Source of the DNA: Clarkia xantiana subsp. parviflora
Taxonomy: Eukaryota; Streptophyta; Magnoliopsida; Myrtales; Onagraceae
Direction: 5' to 3'
Assembly (NCBI GenBank): GCA_036873135.1
Contig: JAPTYO010000002.1
Coordinates: forward strand, 32,541,452-32,605,451
DNA length: 64,000 nt
Shown here: positions 1 to 10,380 of the stretch, piece after piece
Numbering within the stretch: position 1 is the stretch's first letter
Layout: each line of letters begins with the position of its first letter
Program-made: the position numbers and the translations under genes
The notes under the pieces: model-generated
Seen by the model: only the letters and a program-made list of their open reading frames with translations
The model's database searches: none
Told to the model about the DNA's origin: nothing

Positions 1-179
1 GGAAGTGGGTCGTGATTAGGTAGATACTGTTGAAAAAGTTCGTATGTATTCCTTTATGGTCTGACTAATGCTTCAATTGTTTGCTAACCTAATTTTTCAA
101 ATATTTCTACGTTCTTTTGTTATCACTGAAAGCAAATTTAGTCTCTCCATCTCACAAATATATTCATGGATCACTGTAG

Positions 180-3100
180 GTCAATGCCTCTGATGTTATT
201 ATAATGGAGGGAATTCTGGTTTTTCATGATCCTAGAGTCCGAAGCCTCATGAACATGAAGATATTCGTTGATACAGGTTCAAACTACCCTTGGAAATTCT
301 ACTGAGATTCTGCATGAACTTCTAGTTGATCCTGATATTTTCTCTTGCAAGTAGTTTCTTGCTCACTGGCGCTTTTTACAGAAGTATATTTTTCTAATAG
401 GCTAATACAGCTATGCTCAAGCCATTTCAATCCATCATTGAGAGTATTAAAATTATATATAGAATTGCCAACATTTATCCTTCAAACTTTGTACTTCAAT
501 CATTTAGAGACATGATATGAGTAATTAAGTATAAGAAATAAGTAATACTAGAAGTACCAATCCTTTTATTTTATAACTAGTAATTATGTTGTTTTGAGGA
601 ATGAAGATAACATCTTACTTCTTCAAAAGTAATCTTAGCCTACATTTTCGTATGTTCGCTTGCTCATTTTGATTAGTAATTTTTGTTGTCACATCCTACT
701 CACGACTATGCCTATTTTAGCGTTTTCCTCTCACATCTTGCATCAATTTCTGTAGATGCTGACGTGAGGCTAGCTCGTAGAATAAGACGTGACACAGTTG
801 AGAGGGGTAGAGATATTAACTCTGTTCTTGAAATGGTAAGCAATAAGCACTGACAGCTCGCAATTTTGCCATTACTTTTATTTCCAGTAGTTCTTTTGCG
901 CTATTATTATTAGTTTATAATCAACAGAAATTTCTGTGATATATATACCCTAATCTACATTAGTACATTGCCACATTTATTGCTTGCAACTAGAAATACA
1001 AGGCCAGAGTTTTTCTATTAATAGACAACATTGTTAGCTGTCAGCTTTACTCTTTTTCTGGTTCTCTGTTAGCTAAAACAGAAACTGATATCCATCTTCC
1101 TTTAGCATTTACGTGATCTCTTAGCCTATCATATTTAAGTGCTTAAGGTGGTCAAGTTGCAAAATTTAATCCCTTTTGGCCTATGCTAAAATCAACAAGG
1201 CAGTTAAAACAAGTTTATGCTTGTTTCCTATTCAGCCTCTCTTAATATATTGGCAGTAGGATCTTCATTTGGTTGTCACTCGTTGCTAGATTCCTCTAAC
1301 CTAGTGTTCAAGTTATTAGAAATTATGCTCATATTGCAATCAGATTGTGACATATTTTTTTTTTGTGAGCAGTATGCAAAGTTTGTCAAGCCTGCTTTTG
1401 ATGATTTTATACTTCCATCAAAGAAGTATGCTGATGTTATCATACCAAGAGGAGGTGATAATCATGTTGCTGTTGACCTAATTGTGCAACACATTCGAAC
1501 AAAGCTTGGTCAGCATGATCTTTGCAAGATTTATCCGAATGTATATGTGATTCAGTCAACATTTCAGGTACATGGTTTTGTCTAGGTGCTGTTGCATCAT
1601 TTACCCCATGCATATTTATTATCCACTATTTCTTCAACAAATCAATGAATTCACAAAAAGACAGGGTTAATTACCTAAGGCTTGAGGGACGTATGCAGCC
1701 TGTTTAGTAACAGCCTGCAAAGTGCTGTCCTTTTCTTTTAAGAAGAAGAGACACATTGTCTTGAAAAAACATAATCAAGGCATTCATCAACGTGACAATC
1801 CTATTTTGGAGATGGTTGTTTCCTTTTTCATGACCAGCTAAAATATGAATTTTATTTTGCTCAATACCAGCTAAGATATGATTGCTGATTTAATTGTCTC
1901 TAGTCTGAGGCATGTTTTATCCTGGCTCTGATGCATGGTTTTGTTTTTTATTCAGATTAGAGGCATGCATACATTGATTCGAGATCAGGACATATCGAAG
2001 CATGATTTTGTCTTCTACTCAGATCGACTTATTCGACTGGTACCATTCTTTGCTTGTACATTTAATGATTAAATGTGTTTGTGTGACTTGTATTGTTGGC
2101 CCTTGGACTTTATAGAGTTATACTTCTTCCAGGTAGTCGAGCATGGACTTGGTCATTTGCCATTCACTGAGAAGCAAGTCGTTACTCCTACAGGTTATCT
2201 GATTAATGAAATAGTACTCTTCTAAAACTTTACGTGCTGTGATGCTCAGTTAATTGCCAAGAGATGTCCTTCTGTTTAATGGCCCAACTGTAAATCCTTG
2301 CTAATGGAACTTCCCATTGGCAAAACCGTTAATGATAGAACTTAAATGTGAAACTTTCTTCTTACGTTATTATTTTTCAGGATCATTGTATACTGGAGTT
2401 GATTTTTGCAAGAAACTATGCGGTGTTTCCATAATTCGAAGGTAAGTCTTAATATATCCATCCATATATTAAGTATTGATTCTTAATAGTTATTATCATG
2501 GAAATGACGGAAGGTGATAGAGAGCCTTCCGTAATAGCAGGGACAAAGCCAACATGGGATGAGGAGTAATTTGTTATGTCTAATTTTTGTCCTAAAGTCT
2601 GTAATTATTTTCAATTTTGCCCTTTAAAATCTTACATTTGCCCCCTCAAATTGTTTTATACTAGTTATTTGGCCCAACTCAATTCTTGCCTCCATGCAAG
2701 AAATTTTTTAGCTTAGACCCTGTGTAATAGTAACACATGAAAGTTCAACTGTGCCTACTTGGCTATGATTTTGTGGTACGATCCTTCATCATACTGTTCT
2801 GCAGTGGGGAAAGTATGGAAAATGCACTGCGTGCATGCTGCAAAGGAATCAAAATCGGGAAAATTTTGATCCATCGTGATGGAGATAATGGGCAACAGGT
2901 ATGAATTTTTTCCTTGTATATATATATATATACATGACTCACTTTTTTGGCTCTTTGGGTTTCTTTCTTCATTTCCATTTTGAGCAGACACCAATATTGT
3001 TTCTTGCTGTAAACAGCTCATATATGAAAAGCTCCCCCAGGATATATCTGAGCGACATGTTCTACTTCTAGACCCCGTTCTTGCTACTGGTACTATCCCT

Positions 3101-3478
3101 CCTTCAATCATAATCCCCATAACTGAACCAAAAATGTTGAGCACAGTTGATGTGTGATTCAGGTAACTCTGCTAACCAAGCAATCGAGCTGCTGATAAGG
3201 AAAGGAGTCCCAGAATCTCACATCATATTTCTAAACCTAATATCGGTGAGCGACAGACGCTCCTGATTAATATTGACTGATAGATGTTTGTTTAAACTTA
3301 TAGTTGTGTGATGATCCTCTTCATTTGCCAGGCTCCTGAAGGAATCCACTGCGTGTACAAACGGTTCCCATCCTTGAAGATTGTGACTTCTGAGATTGAT
3401 GCCGCACTGAACGAGGAGTTCCGTGTGATTCCGGGTATGGGTGAGTTTGGTGATCGGTACTTTGGCACAGATGACTGA
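180..3478 (+). CDS. Uridine kinase-like / uracil phosphoribosyltransferase protein, 5' end outside window
   Basis: Ten exons can be placed with GT-AG borders: 180-276, 756-835, 1373-1567, 1956-2039, 2133-2193, 2381-2441, 2805-2898, 3017-3089, 3163-3245 and 3332-3478 (TGA). They total 975 nt and give 324 residues in one frame. The first exon encodes a uridine-kinase segment ([16 protein letters not shown]), and exon 3 ends that domain ([19 protein letters not shown]). From exon 4 on, the protein is a uracil phosphoribosyltransferase domain with the [11 protein letters not shown] segment, the PRPP-binding loop [17 protein letters not shown] and the C-terminal uracil-binding [11 protein letters not shown]. 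The family (UKL proteins in Arabidopsis) acts in pyrimidine salvage, making UMP from uridine or uracil. In plants both activities have been questioned for individual members, so the exact reaction is not certain. The P-loop and start codon lie left of the window. No frame break is seen. The gene ends 274 bp from the convergent S21 gene. Confidence 0.93.
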
Positions 3479-3752
3479 TTTATTCTTATTGAGGCACAGC
3501 TTCCTTTATTGTGTATGACCTGGATTACGATGGTGTAACGGGGAAATGAAGCACGAGTTGTAAAAAGGGCAACTACGTTGAGTTGAGGTTGATGGTTAAG
3601 TGTAGGTTGGGAATATATTTCTCACTATGTATCCTGGAATCAAATCGAATTTCATTACATCCAATTTTACAATTAAGGAAAGTCTAATACCAAAAAGGAA
3701 TGGAATTAATAAGAAGGTGGTCCGGAAGGTGTGATAATAGTTGATGAATGAA

Positions 3753-4342
3753 TCAATTCAAGTAGGGAACGTCTCCAGCAGGAAGATCCCAGTTGTCATT
3801 GTCGTCCTCTTCCTTCTTCTTTGAGGTTACGGGAGCTTCGTCGGGCTTGTTCTGCGGGGTGAATCTTGAATTCTGACGCCTGAAATACAACCAAGAAAAT
3901 TAGAGAGAGGTTGGATAGATAATAGATAAGAAAAAAATGAAGAGATAAGTAGGGGTGAGAGACCGGCGGCGGTTGCGCTTAGCAGCATCACGGGTGCGGC
4001 GCTTCTTCTCCTCCTGTTTGTTCTCGAAGAAACGGCGGCGCCTGGTCTCCTGAATGATACCGGCTCTCATGACCTCGCGGCGGAACCTGTTCAAAAGGCG
4101 TTCCTCGGGCTCGTCATCCTCCACGATCACCTCCACATTGAAGCCATCGCTGAAGAGAGTGTTGGCGTTGTCCAGAGGTGGATTCATGACTGAGAATACT
4201 TGGCTTTGGGACGCAGCCGCTGCAATGAAGCAGGGTCTGGATGGGAGAGAGAGATGTGTCGGGGGGACTTTGGGAGTGGAGAAGGTGCGGAGGAGGGTGA
4301 GAATATGATGAAGTTGGATAACGTGGCAGCAGCAGCAGCCAT
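3753..4342 (-). CDS. RPS21: Plastid 30S ribosomal protein S21 (bS21c), two exons, one-base frame break in transit peptide
   Basis: Exon 1 is 4342-3964 (donor GT at 3963-3962) and exon 2 is 3879-3753 (acceptor AG at 3881-3880, TGA stop). The mature part has the S21 core (NANTLF, EPEERLLNRFRREVMRAGIIQE) and a basic helix (ENKQEEKKRRTRDAAKRNRRR). It then has an acidic plant-type tail ending NWDLPAGDVPYLN. bS21c binds 16S rRNA in the small plastid ribosomal subunit; the Arabidopsis counterpart is GHS1. The ATG at 4342 opens a typical plastid transit peptide (MAAAAATLSNF...PLPKSP), but this frame stops after 52 codons. The mature frame is one base off. A seventh C in the C6 run at 4261-4266 (read on minus) would join them into 168 residues. 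The other upstream frame (from 4370) starts with an unlikely His/Cys-rich peptide. The 5' UTR has a CACCAG-type hexamer repeat near 4398-4418. The break may be an assembly error or a real mutation. Confidence 0.88.
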
Positions 4343-4613
4343 GGTAATGGAATGGATGAATGCTCAACACTCTGACTCAACAGAGAGAGTAGTAGCACCA
4401 GCACCAGCACCAGCACCCACCGAGTAGAGACTACAGAATAGAAAGCGAGCAAGTGATTGATATAGATTAGAGAGTAGGAATATATGTTTGTGGTGTGGAT
4501 TCATTCTGCAGCTTTCCCAATTCATCCGTTTCAAGTCGGGTCGGTTCCCATTAAGCCATATTTTGGTGTATATATATTAATATTTTCCCGGAATTCATTA
4601 GTGGTAGGACTCA

Positions 4614-6408
4614 GAGCACTTTCAGCAACTTCCTAGTTTCTCCGCCACAACAATGTCAACTCATCAAAGTAGAAAATGTCACAGTAAATGCTACAGTAAA
4701 ATTGAAACTTTCTTCAATGTTGGAGACCTAATTTCCCTTCCAATTTCGGACTCACATAATTCTATACTCACAATATAATTTTTTTTACATAAAAAACTCT
4801 ATAGATAAATTAAATATTTATTTTAGTATTCAAATAATTATATAAAAAGTCACGAACATAATATATAAATAAGCACGTAATTTTTTTAAATATGATTGTC
4901 ATAATTTAAAAATCATATTACAGAAAAAAAAATATATGTTAAATTTGTTAACTAAAAAAATGAACACATATATTTGAGATAACATAGAATTAGCACATGC
5001 ATACTAAAATTCAATAGATGTTCGACCAAATTTTTTAAGCATTATATATAAATTAAATATTCATATTTTTAAAAATACGGACATGAACAAACCAATGAAT
5101 GAGATTCAAGTTTTAGACTGAATTAATTAAAATAAATTTGGAAAAAATATGTACAAAATCATAAAAATGTAATTGATTGTTTAACGAAATTTACATTTTT
5201 TTTATGAATTCGTCACAGTTTCAATTTTGGATCAAATATTTGGGTTCCAACTTTGACCGACGTGTATTGTTAATTATCCCAAAATTCGAAAGTCGACGTC
5301 GTTAGGGTTAGTTCAATTATTTAAGTATTATACATTTAAAAGTAAGTACGATTATTTTGGTATTTTAAAAAAATTGTATAAAAAAGAATATAATATATAA
5401 ATGAGCACACATTTTTTTTAAATAATGATTGACTAATTTAAAAATTACATTACAAAAAATATAAAAACAATACATTAAAGTTGCCAACTAAAATAAAAAT
5501 TAACATATATATATATGAGACTACATAGAATTGTCGCACACATTACTAAATTGCCAATGATGTTCGACCAAATCGTCTTGTAATCTTTTATATTTCTCTT
5601 TATCGCGTAATTGAATATTATTTTCGATATACATTTGATACGAGATTGGAGGTTTTGTGCTCACCTCTGGCAGAAATATGCCTTCAGCAATATCATCATA
5701 ATTGAATAATTCTTCATATTTATATATAATATAAATAGTAGATTATATATAAAAATATATGGATTAAAATAAAATAATATTTTTTAGTAAAAAAATTATT
5801 TCACGTTTAATAATATGGAATTCTATACTATTTTTCAAAATTTAGAATTGAAGTTGTGTTACATGGTAAAATATAAACAAATTGAATGAAAACTCTGAAA
5901 TTGATTCGAAGTTAAAAAGGTAGTAATTTTAGTTCATGTCATTATTTAATTCATTTAATATTAAAAACGACATATTACGGCTCGTGTCATTATCCGACTT
6001 AACGTAGCATAATTATATATATATATATATATAATCCAAAAGAGAAGCTAACCGATTGAATAAAATAATATTAACAAGTAGGAACCGACATGAACAGTAA
6101 CGTGGGAGTTTCTATTAATAGGAACTGTCCCACTTCACTATTCACTTTATAATGACAAAATGGTAATATTTGTTGTCCCAATCACGCCTAGTGGCGCCTA
6201 GTCAGCGTCCAGTGGTAAATCTAGGAACTAGGAACTCCCATTTTGGAAGAAGGAACTCCCATTGGAAAGTCAAGTTCATATTTAATCATTACTAGTAGGA
6301 ACCAACAGTAAGTGGAACTAGGAACTAAGAACTAGGAACTAGGAACTCTTTATAATGATAAATTTACAACATGAAATTAGGAACTAGAAACTACCATTGG
6401 AAGTGCTC
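4614..6408 (-). mobile_element. PIF/Harbinger-type DNA transposon, degenerate
   Basis: The ends are inverted: left GAGCACTTTCAGCAACTTCC, right (reverse complement) GAGCACTTCCAATGGTAG, the usual style of plant PIF/Harbinger ends. The flanking triplets are TCA and TTA, an imperfect 3-bp TSD. The interior is very AT-rich and holds a decayed transposase tail on minus (5718-5521). It also holds a divergent direct repeat: about 4790-5040 resembles 5360-5575, including the stretch GATGTTCGACCAAAT. The right end has several GGAACTAGGAACT repeats (about 6220-6345). Confidence 0.62.
5521..5718 (-). pseudogene. C-terminal remnant of Harbinger (ALP1/HARBI1-like) transposase
   Basis: About 65 codons are open on minus and end at TAG (5523-5521). 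The peptide includes ISYQMYIENNIQLRDKEKY and RLQDDLVEHHWQF. This resembles the conserved tail of plant Harbinger nucleases, in which a run like 'LRN..AH.QL..DLIEH.W' closes the protein. No DDE catalytic part is visible upstream, so this is a fragment. A second, more decayed copy of the tail lies near 4985-5045. The assignment rests on pattern memory of the family. Confidence 0.5.
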
Positions 6409-6595
6409 TTAGGAGAACCGGGTTTTTCTGGTATGCTTCCTAAATATCATGTTAGTGCTAAGCGGTCTTACTTATATAATAACATAAAAGTATGATAATT
6501 TTAGTTAAATCTAGTATTTACGTTATTAGTACCATTAATAATATTAATTTCTTTTTAATGTTTATATTATGGCAATAGAAAATATATATATAAAA

Positions 6596-7423
6596 GGGTT
6601 AAATGTCCTTTTGGTACCACATGTTTGCAAAAATTTCACTGTTCATACCACTAGTATTTTTTCGTACCGAATTGGTACCATATGTTTCCAAACCTTACTG
6701 TTTTGGTACCTCCGTTAGGGTTTCGTAAAAACGGCCGTTAAATGGCATGTGCCATGCACGTGACCAGCCCAAAACTTTCAATTTTGTTACAATTTAGTCC
6801 ATCTAATACATTCCTAACTTTTATTTTGTTCAATTTAGTCCTAAAACTTCAAAATCAAACCATTTCCCCAAATTGACCTAGCCGGACCTAGCCATGGGCT
6901 AGGTCCGACCCTGGGTCGGGGTCACCGGACCCAGGGGACCCTGACCCAGGGTCGGACCTAGCCCTAAGCTAGGTCCGGCTAGGTCAATTGGACCTAGCCC
7001 CAATTTAACTCAATTGGGGCTAGGTCCCAATTGACCTAGCCGGACCTAGCCTAGGGCTAGGTCCGACCCTGGGTCATGGTCGCTGGACCCAGGCGACCCC
7101 GACCCAGGGTCGGACCTAGCCCTAGGCTAAGTCCGGCTAGGTCAATTTGGGAAAATGGTTTGGTTTTGAAGTTTTAGGACTAAATTGAACAAAATAAAAG
7201 TTAGGGATGTATTAGATGGACTAAATTGTAACAAAATTGAAAGTTTTGGGCTGGTCACGTGCATGGCACATGCCATTTAAAGGCTGTTTTTGACAGAACC
7301 CTAACGGAGGTACCAAAACAGTAAAGTTTGGAAACATATGGTACCAATTCGGTACGAAAAAATACTAGTAGTATGAACAGTGTAATTTTTGCAAACATGT
7401 GGTACCAAAATGACCTTTAACCC
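6596..7423. mobile_element. Foldback MITE A (Mutator-like), 828 bp
   Basis: The whole element is an inverted repeat centred near 7009. Left end: GGGTTAAATGTCCTTTTGG. The right end is its near-exact reverse complement. Flanks TATATAAAA and TATAAAAAA share the 7-bp word TATAAAA, a decayed 9-bp TSD. The arms share the core TTTTGTTCAATTTAGTCC with MITEs B, C and D in this window, so they form one family. There is no coding capacity. Confidence 0.85.
6875..7143. repeat. Palindrome made of two 111-bp palindromes
   Basis: Blocks 6875-6985 and 7033-7143 are each nearly self-complementary. Both are built from GACCTAGCCGGACCTAGCC, CCGACCCTGGGTC and their complements. They are also inverted copies of each other around a 47-bp centre (CCAATTTAACTCAATTGG). 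The GC-rich block sits in the middle of an AT-rich foldback MITE. Confidence 0.9.
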
Positions 7424-9253
7424 TATAAAAAAACTACAAATATAGTACGTGTGAAACATAATAAAAATGTTTAGAAGAACCAGACTTTTACCTTATGTCT
7501 AGTAAATTATTCATTTTAATTTACATATATATTTTCTAGTAAAGTGTAACGTGTGAGTCTAGGCGCGTAAATAAACCGAGTCGAGTATATTATAAATTTG
7601 GCATATCTCGAAACATTTTAATCAAGCTCCAACCTGTTTGAGCTCGATTTTTTCAAACTCGAGCCCATCTTGTGTCATACTCGACGAGTCCGAAGTCAGG
7701 TCACCAAATTAAAATTATGCAGTTAAATCATAAATGGTGCACCTTAGTTCAAGTTCGAACTCGACTCGATAACTGCTTTTGAAAAGGTTTAGGATCCGAT
7801 GGGTCAAGTGAAAGGCATGCAATCCTTATTATAGCATAACTGGCGACGAAGTTGAAAGCGAGGAGGAGGAGCGAAGCCCCTTGTATTAGGAACACCGTAT
7901 ATGGTCAGAGCAGGATCCCATGCTTCATAATTGGAAAAACGAGCACCGCTTTAGTCCCTTCTTTTCTTTCTTTGTGCTCGGGTTGATAGGAGCCGGGTGG
8001 TGGTCGCCGGAGCTGGGTGGTGGTCACCGGAGCCGGGTGGAGGTTGCCGGAGTCGGGGTGGTGGTCGCCGGGGCGGTGGCCGGAACCGTGGTGGCCTTAA
8101 GGACATAATTAGTGTGCATGGGTATTTTAGACATTTCACATTTCATTAATTAAACTGATAAATTGTATAATAATAGCAAAAGGGTAATTCTGTAATTTCA
8201 CGTGGTTCCGTTACATTTTATAAAAAATTTGGACGGAAACCCGAAAAAACACAAACATGAAAATTCAGTCCCTTAATAATATCATTTTTCAATTCAGACT
8301 CATTTCGGCAACATGGACAAACATTCGGGCCCCTATTGTGTTCTTAACCCTTTATGTTTTAATAGTTGAAACTTTTGTTCTTTAGAAATATTCAAACAAA
8401 AGTATAGTTATAACTGGTTGCTTCCTCTATATTTACTCTTATTACTTCTCTGTGTTTTTCTTTTCCGTAAATTGGATTTCCTACCAATTATAGTATACGA
8501 TTTCATTTTACGTACCTTGCTTTCTTAGATTAACAAGATCTTATTTTTTATAGAAGATATGTTGCATTGTTCAGTCTGCTAGAACATTAGCTTTGTTTGA
8601 TTTGTTTCAGCTATTGAATGTATTGTTTCCTTTCGTTCTTTTCACTCTAAAATTTATCTCGGTTAATATGGTTAATCTATTTGTGTGAAGGCCTTTTGAA
8701 GGATGATGTGTTATTTTACTTATTTAAGTAATTTGATGATACTCAGCAAGAGGTTGGGGCATATCTTCTGTCTCATTGTTTTGTTTGTAAATGGTCTTTT
8801 GATTAACATAGAGAGTTTTACAATTATTCTAATTGTGGGGAATACACATTAAACTGCAAGCATCTGGTTCGTTAATTTATCCTGCACTGCAAGCATTAGG
8901 AAGGTGCTCCACTTACAATGAATTTTCAACGTAACTGTAAGTTTTAGAAGGATGGAAATTCTGCTAAGTTGTAGTAGAAAAGAGTCAAAAGACATCAAAA
9001 TGATTGTCAACTTCAGCAGTAATGAGGTGGGCCGTGCTTCATTTGCCAGCGATATTGGGTGCAATCGTCCACATTTGATAGATGAGGCTACCTATGTGTT
9101 TATGTATCATGATTGGAATAATTTCATTCTAAAATCTAAGGTGGCAGTAGAAATGCATACTAGGTTTGTGAGTTAGAAAAATCATATTGTACATGGGTAT
9201 AGATTGACATTGTCATTAGTTCTTTCTAACTACATGCTCGATATTTATCTTTT
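7424..9253. other. Intergenic, mostly AT-rich; no gene recognised
   Basis: About 7560-7790 has CTCGA-rich sequence like decayed hAT elements. Four GGTGG/GCCGG units lie at 7985-8085. 8150-8345 looks like a single right arm of a foldback element, ending TGTTCTTAACCC; I found no left partner. Short ORFs near 8850-9180 have no recognisable domain. Confidence 0.5.
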
Positions 9254-9902
9254 AGGGTTAATAACTAATAAACTGTCTGAGGTTTGACCAATGTTGAAAT
9301 CCGGTGTCCGTCGTTGAAATTAACTGTCCCAGTTTGGTGTTTGTTGAAATTTGATGTCTCCGTCTATTTTTTGGGTTAAGTCGAACGGAAGTGTATCACG
9401 TGACCGTCACGTGAGCTCAATAAAAGGGATATTCCAAAAATGCCCTCCATGAAAAATCTGACCTCCCATTACATAGCGAATTGTCGAAATTAATTATCCT
9501 CGCCGAGCTGAAACAATCCCCGCCGAGCTCTACCAAGAATTTCCTTCTGAACTTCACCAGGTACAGCACCGGCGCCTCCTCCACCGATTTAACCTCCTCC
9601 CACCCTCGACCTCGGCCTCGCCACCTACGTGATATTTGGCGGAGGGTTGCATCCACCCCCGCCCTCGCATCTGTCTCCTAGCCGGCGGGCTGCTGAGGCT
9701 AATTGAGGATGAAATATCGGATATCGGATGAAAATTCAGATCTGGGCCAGCTGCGGAGCTTGTTGATTTCGCGATTCGGTAGTGATTCTACAAAGGTATG
9801 GCTCTGATTCAAGTTCGCAGGAAACCCAGAAAGTTTGAAACTATCTTCCTGTCCTAAATTTGTTTTGGGTGCTTCGGTTGCTGTTGCTATCCAAGCTTCA
9901 AT

Positions 9903-10365
9903 TGTAAGAATATATATATATATATATATATATTAATGTTACGTTATATATATATTCTAATTATATGTGGCTATATAATATTAAGGGACATAAATATATT
10001 GAATAATATAATATGTATTTTATTATATTATATCAATATATATCTTTATGGTATGATTTAATCTCGACCGTTCGATTGGCTACTCGATGGACGTACCAGA
10101 TTAATGCTAATATATTAAACGGTCCTCTCTCCCTGCCAGTAATGTATGTAGAGATTAAGAGGGTTACTCCATCTAACCGTCTCCGCACAGAAAGAGTGGA
10201 CAAGGGAGAGAAGTGGAACCGTTCTTCTGGGAAATCAAATTGACTGATCAGAGACCAAGAAGATCAATGGAACCGAAGCATATTCCAGGTATGTTATTCC
10301 GCACTAAACATCAACCCTCATAGAGCATGATCAAGATCCGGGCAATTACAGATTTCAAACTTACA
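9903..10365 (+). repeat. 5' LTR of Copia element
   Basis: 463 bp, starts TGTAAGAATATA and ends CAAACTTACA, matching 21689-22098. It contains a long TA run (9909-9932) and a segment of about 40 bp near 10123-10165 that is missing in the 3' LTR. Confidence 0.95.
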
Positions 10366-10367
10366 TG

Positions 10368-10380
10368 TGGTATCAGAGCC
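10368..10380 (+). promoter_or_regulatory. Primer-binding site, initiator tRNA-Met type
   Basis: TGGTATCAGAGCC starts two bases after the 5' LTR. It is the usual minus-strand priming site of plant Copia elements. About 1 kb of leader without a clear ORF follows before gag. Confidence 0.9.

Noticed and set aside
4370..4370. ATG at 4370 as the S21 start
   Set aside because: It is in frame with the mature protein, but gives a His/Cys-rich N-terminus; the ATG at 4342 gives a typical transit peptide in the adjacent frame.
8952..9176. 74-codon ORF that might be a small gene
   Set aside because: No recognisable domain, no promoter or splice support, AT-rich repeat surroundings.
10368..10380. tRNA gene fragment
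   Set aside because: The match to tRNA-Met is only the primer-binding site next to the LTR. No cloverleaf was seen here or elsewhere in the window.
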